A DNA stretch of 64,000 nt from Rapana venosa (taxonomy: Eukaryota > Mollusca > Gastropoda > Neogastropoda > Muricidae): positions 17,052,460 through 17,116,459 of the forward strand of contig CM054158.1 of NCBI GenBank assembly GCA_028751875.1, written 5' to 3'. Below the pieces are notes generated by a model. It worked only from the letters and a program-made list of their open reading frames with translations. It did no database searches and was not told the DNA's origin. Below, one piece after another: positions 1-11,806 of the stretch; the stretch's first letter is position 1, and each line of letters begins with the position of its first letter. A program made the position numbers and the translations under genes.

Positions 1-1668
1 TTCCCCCCTTTCAAGATATTTTAACAGGATATGCAGGTAAAATGCGAAGAAATCAGTTGATATACCAATAAATAACTAAATCACAAAGTGCACATGAGCT
101 GAGAAATGGAGAAAAAAAATTAATCAGGGTGGTGCACATGAACCGTTGTGTTAAGGAAGTAGAAGCATAAAATGAATCAACCAATCACAGGTGTACACGT
201 GAGCTGATACTACGGTGAACATAATCGAAATAGAATAAATAAATATAGAACGAAAGAAGTAATCACAGCAGTTGCATACAGAGAGCGCTGTAACTTGGTT
301 AAGTGGTAAATCTGAGAACTCTCAGACTTCTGGGTAAAAAGAGAAGTGGAGTTGGAAGACAGCAAGAACGCGTTGACAATGTCTTCCCGCCTCTCCTCCC
401 ACCCGCTCTGTCTGCTACTACAACACTACGTGCAGAATTGGAGGTGAGGAGGAGGAGGAGCAGGGAACATGCAGGTCTTAGTGCTTTTTTTTGTGCTTTT
501 TTTTTTTTTTAAACTTGTGATAATTCGTGGCGAACAGGAGTGGGGGTTTCTCTTTTGCTCCTCTTCTCCCATTTTTCACGCATTTATCTTTGCCGTGTGC
601 CCCCTCCCTGCTTTGTCATTTCTCTTCCCTCTCCCATTCACAAAAAAAAAGAAAAGGAAAGAAAGAAAGAAAGAAAGAGACTCTCACTGCTAACTACAGC
701 ATTAGTTTTAAAAGAAAGAAAAATCGGGAGGTCGATTCTTTACGATTGCGGCTAGTTAATCAATGTGGCTTTATGGTGGTTTTGATTTTGTTTGGTTGTG
801 TTCTTGTTGTTTGGTTGCGTTTTTGTTGTTGTTGTGCTGTGTTATTTTGTGAGGAAGGAGTCTTTCATCTGACAGAAATACATTTGTGGGTCTTGTGTGT
901 TTTCTTTCCGTTGATTCACCGCCAGCCCATTCATCCAGAGTCAAGACAGCCTTGGTGGGTCGTTTGGTACTGCTGTTGGCTGTACTGTGTGTAGTGAGTG
1001 ACAGCTGCCTCTGCAGCTTTTTGATTGTGTGGACAAGCCAAGAGTGCCTGCTGTGAAGTTGTACACTTGTCTGTCAAATGTGATTTCTTTGCCACATAGT
1101 GTGCTGCGGACATGAATTTTTCGTCGCCCCCCCACCCCTCACCCCCCCCCCCTTTTTTTTTTTTTTTTTTTTTTATTTTTTTTACTTTGCCTTTCGTTTA
1201 GGGTTTTCCTCCCCCCCAGTATTCTTGTGCATCAGACCAACACGTACTCCCCCCCCGCCCCCCCCCCCCCCCTTCCCCCATCCCCCCTACTCTACTCCAC
1301 AGTGAAGAGAAAACCAGGCAGGAGGCTGACTGGTGATGAGCAAGATTGCACATGGCAGTGTATGCAAGATGAAAACTAGAGTGTGAAGGTTACTGCAGAC
1401 AAAGAGTGGTATTATCTTCTATCGCATTGCTAGGTAAAGAAAATGAACAGAATGAAAGATGACAAGTGATTTATTGTTTTTAGCCCGCGCTGGCCAAAAG
1501 AGCTTTTCTTTTAAGCATCCAACATAGACTAACTCCAGAACTAGGCGCCAGAGCAGGCCTGGGGGTGGGGGGGGGGGGATCACGCAACCACACCTACACA
1601 CACCACACACACACACACCCACACACACAACACACACACGCACGCACCACACCGCACGCCGCGCGCGT
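1..1668. other. No gene recognised
   Basis: AT-rich text to about 300, then T, C and GAAA-rich low-complexity sequence (poly-T near 490-510, GAAAGAAAGAAA near 657-680, T and C runs at 1118-1180 and 1250-1272). Open frames here are low-complexity. It is probably SNRNP70 intron or upstream DNA. Confidence 0.6.
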
Positions 1669-1828
1669 CTCTTTAGGGCGTTGACAGGATAGGGAGGCCT
1701 GTGGGGCAGAGAGATGACGTGGCCACCGTTGATTGATGATGACCAGGGCTGGGACTGTACTGAGGCAACAGCAGATCTCACAACAGCCCTCTGCTTCAGC
1801 TAGCTCCTGGGGGCCGTCTGCCTTCTCT
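1669..1828 (+). repeat. Duplicated ~155-bp block, copy 1
   Basis: From TCTCTTTAGGGCGTTGACAG to AGCTAGCTCCTGGGGGCCGT it is nearly identical to 4989-5148. Weaker similarity continues for a few hundred bases (CTGACACTG, GTCATTA, TTGTCATGGTT). A - strand frame is open across it (EGCCEICCCLSTVPALVIIN), but I recognise no protein and copy 2 loses the frame. Confidence 0.85.
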
Positions 1829-3126
1829 CTCCCCTGACACTGCTGCTTTCTGTAGTAGCGGTCATTAGCCTCCTGCAGCGCACTGTGTATTTCCTTATAC
1901 GAGATAAAGTTATGTGAACGTTGGTTGTTTGTCATGGTTATATTTCTGTCAACATGCGTCTGTAGATGTTTGCGTCCATGTTTTGCCTGTGTGGCCACTT
2001 GGTTTTTAGAGTTATAAATATTGGTGTAGATTTGAAACATTTGTTTAGGGTTAAATAGTATTGCAATCCTGTTGATACGTTTGTTCCTTTGTTAACTGAC
2101 CTGAGTAGGACTGGTGATATTTAACCTAAAACTGACAAGGAACATAAACTAAAAGGACGGGAGGGGGGGGGGGGGGGGTGTCGGCACACTAATACTTTAC
2201 CATTTGACAAGTAATAGGAAATAATTTAAAAGAATTATAATCTGTTCCTTCAAGAGATCACGTAAGTTGTTGAATAGCAAAAAATATTGGATTTTTTTTT
2301 AAAAGGTAGATGAAAAGGCAGAAGAGTGGGAGCTGGTATCGTCTTTGACCAGAACAGATTTTGCACTTGTTTAGCACTTTTAAGACAAACTGTCAAGGAT
2401 CGTTTTCATCACAAGCCAAGGATTCCTTATTTCAGCTATTGGGAGTTGCCTACAGTTCATTGTCTTTTACGTGAACGTATGAACCAACCGACCAGAAAAA
2501 AACTTCAATACCATAATTACCATTATCTACGCAGCAGTTACGTAGTTCGTTTTCATGATTAGTAACCCTAGGTTGTGCAAGAGTGAACTGGCGATGTCTG
2601 ATGATGGTGTGGAACAGGGTGATGGTGTTCGACTGTAGGTTTACGTTTTGTCGCTTTTTGTTGTACACGAATATTGTGTGATGGAAGTTGTGTTGTGAGA
2701 CAAGGGATGCACTGGCAGGTCTTCGCTTACAGTTGACATGGGAGATTGTAAAACGTCCACACTCAGACGCTGCAGCCGAGATTTTTTCAGCCTGCAACTT
2801 CACAAACCCACGGGATGGAAATCTAACGCTCAGTGCACTTAACCTAGATAGAGCATCGGTTATAATTTATTCTAATGCCCTAAGTGAAAAAGACCACCAC
2901 TGACCAGAAAAGGTGAAGAGGTCTTCTCCCCTTGACCACCATTGAAGACAAGAGCCACAACTAAGGCAAAAAAGCAGCACCTGATACAGAGGGGGTGGAT
3001 GGGTTGGTGTGGGAAGAAGGAAGAAGAGCTGCAGTCCATTTCTTTCTAGATCTCTAAACGATAACAGTTGGCACAGCAAAGAGTATGTCTTTTGGCACAG
3101 CGTTGGATCAGTTAACCTGTACATAA

Positions 3127-3127
<1 letters not shown>

Positions 3128-3207
<80 letters not shown>

Positions 3208-3260
3208 CTCCCTCCCCTCCCCTCCCTCCCCTCCCTCCTCCCCCCCTCCTCCTCCTCTCT
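3128..3260 (+). repeat. (CT)n tract passing into CCCTCC repeats
   Basis: About 75 bases of CT dinucleotides, then C/T-rich CCTCCCCTCC and CTCCTCCTC. Confidence 0.95.
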
Positions 3261-3342
3261 CCCATCTTATAGCTTCATGCGTTTCTCCACTTCACACCTC
3301 TACACCAGATTCTGCAGTATTTCTGATCTGTGCACATAGAAC

Positions 3343-3380
3343 TTTTCTTCTTCTTCTTCTCTTCTTCTTCTTCTTCTTCT

Positions 3381-3452
<72 letters not shown>

Positions 3453-3485
3453 CTCTCTCTACTCTCTCTCTCTCTCTCTCTCACT

Positions 3486-3539
<54 letters not shown>
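3343..3539 (+). repeat. Compound (TTC)n(CT)n(CA)n microsatellite
   Basis: A TTC tract, then about 100 bases of CT with a few interruptions, then about 55 bases of CA. It generates long but meaningless open frames on both strands. Confidence 0.95.
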
Positions 3540-3540
<1 letters not shown>

Positions 3541-4092
3541 CGTAACGCGCTAAGGCACGGTGATGGAGATTGTGGGGGCTGATTGAAAGTAGGGACAGAT
3601 GTGAGATCTAATGATGGAGGAAGATCCTAGGTAGGAAATAAGTGTCTTGGGGCTGGATTTAAAAGTGTCAGTGAAGGATTTTGGTGAAGGGAGAGAGGGG
3701 GGTCATTCCTGATAGACGAGCCAAAAATAGTGAAAGAACGACGGCCGACGATGGATAGTCTGAATCAGGGTGTTTGTAAGTTCAAGGTATGTGCAGCAGA
3801 ACAGAGAGAACGAGGAGTGTATAAGTGAAGACAGTCACAGAGATAGGAAGGTGCAGCAGCTATGTGGAGACATTTGTAATAGAGATTACCAACCTTGTAC
3901 TTCATACTTTTTTGAGACAGGCAACCCTCCTAGAGATCGAAAGAGAGGAGTGGTGTGTTCTTTGGGTGTTTTTTTCTCAGGGACAAGGTTAGATGTTGCA
4001 TCAGTGGACAGATACTTGAGAATTGCACTGATTGAAGTTTTTGTAATGGAGGAGAGTTTGTTTGGTCCCTAGGGGTAGGGACGTGTTGTGTT

Positions 4093-4096
<4 letters not shown>

Positions 4097-4135
<39 letters not shown>

Positions 4136-4175
4136 TGAGAGAGAGAGAGAGAGAGAGAGAGTGTGTGTGTGTGTG
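4097..4175 (+). repeat. Compound (GT)n(GA)n(GT)n microsatellite
   Basis: A GT tract, a short GATGA interruption, a GA tract and a second short GT tract. It is the main exception to the CT-on-plus orientation seen in this part of the window. Confidence 0.93.
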
Positions 4176-4988
4176 CACGCACACTTGTTTGCATAAAATG
4201 TTTGTTGTTGCACTGTTTGTTTTCTTCTAAACCAACAAGGAGGCTTACTGATATGATTATTTTGAAATAAACCAATTATTTCCACTCCTTATCTCTAAAT
4301 AGAAACAAAAATATATGAAATTGATATAGTTCTAAATCTTGTACAGCTTTTTCTTTTGCACCACATATTAATTCCAGACAGTTTAGAAGCGCCAGTTGTT
4401 CAATGGGTTTTTCAGGAACGGCGTATTTATCTCTGGCAGAATGATTAGTGTGTTCTCTGTCTTAGTGAGCGTCAGTTGATAGACTGCCTGACAGTTCATC
4501 CAATCCATCCATCCACCTTCACACCAGGCAGAAGCGTGGAGATGAGATGGTTAACCTTGTTTGAATGGATGGATGGATGCAGTAGCCTGCCCCACCGTTT
4601 GCTTATAACACACTTTGTTGTTGTTTCATATGGTAGAAAGTTTTACTTTGTTTCCTGTGCCCTTGTCTATGCGTAATGATGCTACATAAGTTTTTCCGTG
4701 AGTGTCTGCAAGTATACAGTTCATTCAGAGTTCAGAGGGGGGGCAATGTAAAAGCTGTGAAAGGAGAGACATCTGTGACTTAAACTTTGTTTACAAGAAA
4801 GAGAAGAAAAGAAAAGATACCGGAAGGGGGGGGGGGGGGTGCATTAACCCAAAAGAAGCTGGATGGATCACAGCATGTTAAACCTACGCCTGCCATTACT
4901 GTGGCCAACACCCTGTAGCAGTCAGTGGGTCTACCACATGCTCCCAGAGCCACAGGCCTGATGGGGACCACAAACACCACACACAAGA

Positions 4989-5148
4989 CATCTCTTTAGG
5001 GCGATGACAGGATAGGGAGGCCTGTGGGGCAGAGAGATGACGTGGCCACCGTTGATTGATGATGACCAGGGCTGGGACTGTACTGAGGCAACAGCAGATC
5101 TCACAACAGCCCTCTGCTTCAGCTAGCTCCTGGGGGCTGTCTGCTGCG
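4989..5148 (+). repeat. Duplicated ~155-bp block, copy 2
   Basis: Nearly identical to 1669-1828 in the same orientation. It is followed by a long C run and CT tract absent from copy 1, after which the similarity resumes (TCCTGACACTG). Near-identity over 155 bp with looser flanks suggests a recent local duplication or a shared mobile-element end. Confidence 0.85.
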
Positions 5149-5149
<1 letters not shown>

Positions 5150-5185
<36 letters not shown>

Positions 5186-5221
5186 CCTCTCTCTCTCTCT
5201 CTCCTCTCTCCTCTCCCTCTC

Positions 5222-5252
<31 letters not shown>

Positions 5253-5283
5253 CTCTCTCCCCCCCCCCCCCTCTCTCTCTCTC
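5150..5283 (+). repeat. Poly-C followed by (CT)n
   Basis: About 33 C, then CT and CCT tracts with an internal C run. It interrupts the duplicated block that starts at 4989. Confidence 0.95.
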
Positions 5284-5589
5284 CTGACACTGTACTGCTG
5301 TTGTTATATTCTATATGGATGGTCATTAAAGCTTCTTGCAGCTTTTATTTTTTTCTGTGTAGCATATTTCGTCTCTAGTTGTTATTGAAAACATAGCTGT
5401 CCATAATGGAAAGTTTGTTTGTTTTGGATCAGCAAGGGTTTGCATGCGTGTGTTTGCTTGTCATGGTTTTTTTTCTGTCATGCGCGCGCACGCACGCCAC
5501 ACCACACCACCCCACACACACACCAACACACACACACCACACACACACACACACACTTTCTCTTCTTCTTCTTGTTTCCGTCCCATTCC

Positions 5590-5700
5590 TGGGCTACAGC
5601 TCCGAAGTTCACCAATGGTGAGATTGTTGCATATTATGCAACCTTCTTCCCCCCCCCCCCCCTTCTCCACCATTCAAGTAGCTGCATTCCGACTTCGGGG
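5590..5700 (-). mobile_element. SINE 3' end fragment, hairpin-tail type
   Basis: Antisense tail GGGCTACAGCTCCGAAGTTC, ACCAATGGTGAGAT, a C run, then CAAGTAGCTGCATTCCGACT and TCGGGG. Only the tail module is present. Confidence 0.75.
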
Positions 5701-6362
5701 AGCACACGCTGCTAAATTTCTTTATTTCAGCCATCTCAAAACAAAACAAAGGCCGTTTTTTTTTCCTTCTAAAGTGGCCTTAGAATACAGCGAGTTACAC
5801 CGAATTCTAATGGGTTAACTCGGGCAAGAGAAACAAATAATCATTCTGCCATCTTCCCATCCTTGTCATACACGCATCACTGTGATGAATCCATCTATGA
5901 TTACACACACACACACACAACCACCCCCACCACCCTACCCCCACCACCAGTGCTACAGACGGTGTCAAAGGCATTGTCTGTACTGTCTGCAGTAGAACAT
6001 GCAGTTAGTTTGTTTACTAATCTAGCGTCTTGACATGGCAGTCCTAACGGCACGTGCCAAATGGAGTGTTGGAGAGGGGTTTTTTGCCCGTGTCACTTAC
6101 TGGCAGGCAGTGGTGCCAGCCTGGTGTAAGCACTGTCTTCTTGTTCCCTTACACCCTTGCAACAGAACTTGTCCTGGTAAAAAAGTGCTGGGGTGTTAGG
6201 GATGAGGAAAAGGGGGGGGGGGGAGGTATGAGGGAGAGACGGGGGAAGGGAGAGGGGGGTAGAATTATCCTTTTTTATTAAGTTTGGTTTCTCACACCAC
6301 CATCCTCTTTACCCACAAACAAACGCATGGACACACAGACACGGAACACACGCGCGCACGCA

Positions 6363-6400
<38 letters not shown>

Positions 6401-6607
6401 GTTCTTTTTGTGAGTTTTGTTTGTTTGTTTGGTTTGGTAGTTGTGGCTGGTTTGGTGGGAAGGGGGTGGGGGGACATGTTTTGTGTGTGTGTGTTTTTGT
6501 AGTGGTTTTGATTAGCTTTTTGGTTTTGTGTTGGTAGGTTTGTGTTTTTTTTGTTTCTTTTCTAATCATTCTGTTCAGAAATACTTTATCAAGATTTAGA
6601 TGTAATG

Positions 6608-6717
6608 CATCCCCGAAGTTTGAATGCGGTTACCTTAATTGGAAGGGGGCGCAAAATGGTCGCATAGGCAAAATCTCACCATTGGCGAACATGGGAACCC
6701 TAGAAAAAGAACAACAA
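6608..6717 (+). mobile_element. SINE 3' end fragment, hairpin-tail type
   Basis: Contains ATCCCCGAAGTTTGAATGCG, GTTACCTTAATTGGAAGG, GGTCGCATAGGCAAAATCTC and ACCATTGGCGAACATGGGAA. An AACAACAAAAA tail follows. Confidence 0.75.
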
Positions 6718-6737
6718 AAATAGGTATTACGTCTAGG

Positions 6738-6740
<3 letters not shown>

Positions 6741-6831
<91 letters not shown>
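6741..6831 (+). repeat. (CT)n microsatellite
   Basis: About 90 bases of uninterrupted CT, followed by CACCACACCACACACACACA. Confidence 0.96.
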
Positions 6832-6835
<4 letters not shown>

Positions 6836-7231
6836 CACCACACACACACATATCATTACCCAGAGAGGATTGCTATAAAGCCATGATGCTTTTTAATGTG
6901 AAATGTGTAGTCAAAAGCCTGATTAAATCCATCCCAGAGGCTATTACACGTCAGGAGAGAAAACTATTTCAACAAAAATTGCATTATATAATACATGAAA
7001 GGTTCATGTAGAGTGTGTGTGTGCGTGCGCGCGCGCGCGCATGCGAGTATGTGTGTTGGGTTCAGACGTTTGTATCTGTGTATTTGTACTCTGTGACTGT
7101 AAAACTAGAAACGTATCTCTTTCAGGCAAGTGGTCATCTGTGGCTTCTTTGAGATAAAAATGATGAAACTGCTTTTTACATTTTCAAAATAAACTTTGTT
7201 ACCCCCATACGTGTATACCAATCTTATCCTT

Positions 7232-7341
<110 letters not shown>

Positions 7342-7761
7342 GCCATCACTTTACACGTACACCTCTCCCTCCCTGCCCCCCATATCCACTGCCTCACACC
7401 TGTATCTCGCCCTACCTTCAGCCTTCGGTAGACAAATAACCCTTCCACGTAGAGACCCAGTTGGTAGGGCTCGTACGCTCCATGAAACTCTTTGGAAGTC
7501 TTAAGACGCCGTTTCAAGGCGCGCACGCACAGAGAGATGTATATAAATTCCAATTTTATTTTGGGTGGCAATCAGTGATAGGGCTTAGCGTGTATAGGTT
7601 GCAAATGTAATACTGCATGATCATACCCTTGAGTTTCTTCTCTTCCCTCCCCCCCCCCCCTTCCTTTTTTTTTGTAAAAAATTTTTTTTTTGGAAAACAC
7701 CTAAAATTTTATACTGAAAAGTCTGTATGAACCCTGCAAGTGACACAGGAAATATATATTC

Positions 7762-7903
7762 TTCGTCAAACTCTCAGACAACAATTGTCTGTCTTATGAG
7801 CGAAATGTGTTGCACTCCCGTTTAGCACCTGACAAGTCAGGCCCAGCACATCCGATTGGAGATAATTTGCTTTATAATGTTTGTCTTTATGGGGGGAAAA
7901 GGC
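7762..7903 (-). repeat. Dispersed repeat with GACTTGTCAGG motif, copy 1
   Basis: TCGTCAAACTCTCAGACAAC, TGTCTGTCTTATGAGCG, CCTGACAAGTCAGGCCCAGC and TATGGGGGGAAAAGGC match 22379-22535. They also match, inverted, 63470-63600. No open frame. CCTGACAAGTCAGG is a perfect 14-base palindrome. Confidence 0.75.
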
Positions 7904-9031
7904 AGGATAGTAGACCAAGAAAATAGACAAGAAAGAGGTGACAGGAAGAAAAGGAACAAGACAGCAACAAAGAGAGGGATAGAAAAGAGGGAATTCCTAG
8001 CACAGAGTTTCCAGGAGGTGCGGATTCTATTTATACTGACAGGCCACCCGGGCATCCCCACAGGAGGAGGAAAATATACAAAGTATGTACAGTCCTGAAC
8101 GATGATGCATGCTGCAGTGTTTTGCGCAGCTTCCAAACTGCCGTCAGATAAATCGCAGATTACATTTTATTGCCCCACAAACCTCCATTCCTGTGCCTTT
8201 TGGGTGCCTTTGGCACTCTGTCCCTTGTCAGAACAAATTTCGCTGGGTCGCCGTCATGGAAAGTGCCTGAGTATTGTTAACGCCAAGAGAACAAGGAGTA
8301 TTGGAGGAGGATCAGAGCTTCGTGTGTGTGTGAACTGGAGAGAGTTAGGGGCTACAGGTGGAAATCGTCGCACATTTATTTTTGGGGAGTGGTTGGATTC
8401 AGTAAGAAAGGGCACCTGTGATGGGTTAATCAGTGTTGTCTTAAGTTCTTCATCGCTTTTTGGGGGGAACAGTTGAGAAAGGTGAGACTTCTAGACCCAG
8501 TGTTGTCACTATAAAGAGAAAAAAAATTCAAATTAATCACTCGCATACCAGGGGTAATAGGACGAGAAGTTACTCTTATATAAAAGTCTTGTCTCTTGAT
8601 ATACCACCAATGGATTCCGTCTCTTTCTAATACTGAAAATCATACGCGAATTGTGTCAGTCTGACACGAACCCATTTAAAGATTTGACAAGCATTCACAC
8701 AGACGGGGAAACTGCTTCTTGATAATGGATGTCATGCATAAGGGTGACAGTGACCGGGACCCCCCCCCCCCCCCCCCCCCACACACACAACTACATACAC
8801 CCACACACCCCCACACCCCAAAAGCAGGTAAGGAGAATTACATTAGCATGGCACAGTTTGAGAGAGTTTGAATAAAGATAGGCAAAGTATAATGTTAAGC
8901 ATCTGTGTTGGGAGGTTTAACTAGTTCGCGTTCTAACAGACAGAAACAAGGAAAAAGTGTTTGTTGCGGTAAGACAAGTAGGCCTTGGACGTCTTCCCAG
9001 GTTGTTTCCAAGCACATTCATGACATGCAGG

Positions 9032-9033
9032 AT

Positions 9034-9064
<31 letters not shown>
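9032..9064 (+). repeat. Poly-G run
   Basis: About 33 consecutive G. Mirror poly-C runs occur at 8760-8780, 47640-47661 and 49187-49216. Lengths of such runs are unreliable in sequencing. Confidence 0.9.
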
Positions 9065-9065
<1 letters not shown>

Positions 9066-9357
9066 ACCACACACAGAAGGCAAAAACTCAGCAGCTCACA
9101 ACCTGTGCCTCATTTATTTCACGCTGCCTCTAGATCCTCAGCTCTCCCCCCTCATCCTCTCCCCCTGGCGTATCCATTTCCTCTCTGGCATGCGTGGGCT
9201 CGCAAGATTTTCTCATTTATTGACGTCACTTCCATCAGACTTCTATCCATAACGTAATTTCTTGTCAGGACAGTCTACAATAGCCTGCTGTTTGTATAGC
9301 TTGCTTCACGCTTTTTTGTGTGTGTGCTTTTTTTTTTAACCTGTCTGTACTTGTTTC

Positions 9358-9370
9358 TTCTCTCTCTCTC

Positions 9371-9425
<55 letters not shown>

Positions 9426-9535
9426 TTGTCTGTCTGTCTGTCTGTCTTGTGTAGTTATTTCTCTTTTTTCTTTTATCTGACGTCTAAAATTATGCCTACA
9501 CACCCATGTCAAAAGAGTTGTACAATATAAAATAA

Positions 9536-9583
<48 letters not shown>

Positions 9584-9600
9584 ACTCTCTCTCTCTCCCT
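9358..9600 (+). repeat. Two (CT)n tracts separated by unique sequence
   Basis: CT tracts at about 9358-9421 and 9538-9600, with GTCTGTCTGTCTGTCT after the first. Confidence 0.94.
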
Positions 9601-10013
9601 CCCTCCCTGCCCCACATGCACACACATCACCTATCAACGCCATACATCCTGCCACCCACACCACCACACCCCCTCCTTACATAAACACGACTGCGCACGT
9701 GCACCATACATACATACACATAACATGTACATAGAAGTTGTCCATGTTCTTTTACTTTGTCTTTTCCCTCCTACTATGAAGGAACGGAAATGGTAGATAT
9801 CGCATAACAGCAGGGGGGGGTCCCCGGGTCCATTGTTGAGGGGAAAAAAGCAGACGAGTTGAAGGTTGATCACGGTGATTGGCCATTGTCTGAGCAGGCT
9901 GAAGTTCCTGTTCACTGTACTGGTTGGCGCCAGACTTCTTTTAATCAGTCCTTGTCATCAAACGACTTGGGTCTCTGGCACTCTTTCGCTTTTACCGGTC
10001 TGTCTGTTGTGGA

Positions 10014-10045
<32 letters not shown>

Positions 10046-10551
10046 TGTGTGCATACTCATTTATAAACATGTGGAGTATATATCTCTCCCTCCCTCCCTC
10101 CCCTTCTCTCTCTCTCTCTCCCTCTCTCTCCCTCCCTCCCTTTCCTTCTATCGTCTTCTCTCAGTGTTTGATAGCCTGCTTACATTTGCTTGATCTCTGT
10201 AGTTTTCATTGTCTTCCCTTTGTTTTCCTTTTTCATAACTAACTTCATATATGTTTTAAAGAGATTTGATAAGAACTTCATTTTTGAATGAGAACAAGCA
10301 GGCATTGGATTTTTCCAGTGTTTGGCAGATTCCCCTCCTCCTTCTTTTTTTTTCTTCTGCCATTCAGCCGCCACATCAAAAAGTCACATTTAATCAGACA
10401 GCAGTCAAAACTTAACTATTAGAGAAAGGGCACCATCTTCTGATGTTGAGGACTTGACCTATATTGTGACATAACTTTGGGGATGAGCAGACATTTTTTG
10501 AACACACATAAGATTGAGAAATTGGTCACCTGAATAAAATAGAATAATTAT

Positions 10552-10553
<2 letters not shown>

Positions 10554-10643
<90 letters not shown>
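10554..10643 (+). repeat. (CT)n microsatellite with C runs
   Basis: CT tract interrupted twice by CCCCCC. A similar CT/CCCT tract is at 10082-10145, and a GT tract at 10018-10043. Confidence 0.94.
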
Positions 10644-11160
10644 TTGTCTGTCTATCTCTGTTACAGTTGGTCTCAGGATGGTATGCTTGCATCCCTTGGC
10701 AATCTTGCATGCCTCAGCATGCAGCAGCATTCACGTGTCTGTTGCAACGTACTGACATGAGTGGTTGTGTGGCATATTCGTTTCACTCTGCGTTAACAGC
10801 TGTGTTGTATGTAATAAACTGGAACAGTCTTCTCCTTCGAAGAGAGACAGAGCTTAATAAACATGCCGTGCACACTTAGCTTGTCAGTTCATTCACGTAA
10901 ATATAATGTGCAGTAGAGCTTGTGAAGAATGTCCCCCAAAACGGGAAGCCTCCTCCACTGCTTGTACACCATGCTTCTTCTCTTTTGCAATGGAGCAGAA
11001 GTATACGTTGTTGGGTGTTCTCCGGCCAAAAACTAAGGACCCTGAGGGGTGTCCAGACTATGCACTCTCTTGCACACGTTACACCTAAGAATCGATGCAA
11101 GAGCATGTGTACACAAAATGAGAAGTTTGTGTGTATGATTATTTTCAAATACCTTGCAAG

Positions 11161-11575
11161 GGTTGGATATCCTAGTGGTTAAAGCATTGTGTTCATGATT
11201 AAACAGCCCAGGATTGAGCTTGGGTTTGAGCCACAACCAAGATCAAAGGCATTTTCCCCCTGGAGTTAATAGTAGTTCTCACTACACCCCCTCAAAAGTC
11301 CTTCTGATGAGACTATAAACCAAGGCCCCAAGTGCAAACACACACAAAACATCTTTAGCACATATCAAAACTCGTTCTGCCTTTCAGAAGAGTATGTCAT
11401 TCATGCAGCTCAGAATAGATAGCACCCCTCAAAAAAAATACCTGCAAGCACACTGGTGTCATGTTTAGACATCAAGCCCAAAGTCAGAATGCAACTACAT
11501 TAATAGTGGGCAAAAACGGTTGCATATATGCAAAAAGCTCACCTTTGGTGAACCTTGGAGCTCTAGCCGATGAGC
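11161..11575 (+). mobile_element. Full-length tRNA-derived SINE, hairpin-tail type
   Basis: The head has pol III-like A and B boxes (ATATCCTAGTGGTTAAAGC; GGGTTTGAGCC). The body contains GATGAGACTATAAACCAAGG and CTCGTTCTGCCTTTCAGAAG. The 3' part has GGTGTCATGTTTAGACATC and CAAAGTCAGAATGC. The end is CACCTTTGGTG followed by a stem-loop CTTGGAGCTCTAGCCGATG. It lies just upstream of a SNRNP70 exon, in the intron. Confidence 0.85.
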
Positions 11576-11724
11576 AGGGGGCAGAGGCACACTCTGACTT
11601 GAGAGGAAAAATTAAGTTTGTAACAAATACACCTGTCTGGCCCCATGGTCATGTATTATGAATTATTAACAACATTGGCTATCTAGCCCCATATTCATGT
11701 TATGTTTCTTTTCATGTGTTTCAG

Positions 11725-11806
11725 ATCACCATAGGAACAGAGCGCGGCACTGGCAAGCCCAGAGGCTACGCTTTTATCGAATATGAACATGAACGAGACA
11801 TGCACT
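11725..11806 (+). CDS. SNRNP70: SNRNP70 exon with RNP1 of the RRM
   Basis: This 82-nt exon lies between a TTTCAG acceptor and a GTGAGT donor. It starts in phase 0 and ends after one base of a serine codon. It encodes 27 residues including [11 protein letters not shown], the RNP1 strand of the RRM, followed by EHERDMH. It is the most upstream exon I can identify. The residues before GKPRGY (ITIGTERGT) differ from the vertebrate sequence but fit the loop before RNP1. Confidence 0.96.

Noticed and set aside
3009..3545. Open frames rich in SLSLSL or ERERER
   Set aside because: They are translations of CT/GA microsatellites.
8102..8476. 124-codon open frame as a gene
   Set aside because: No signal peptide, domain, splice context or repeat-independent support; composition is like the surrounding non-coding DNA.
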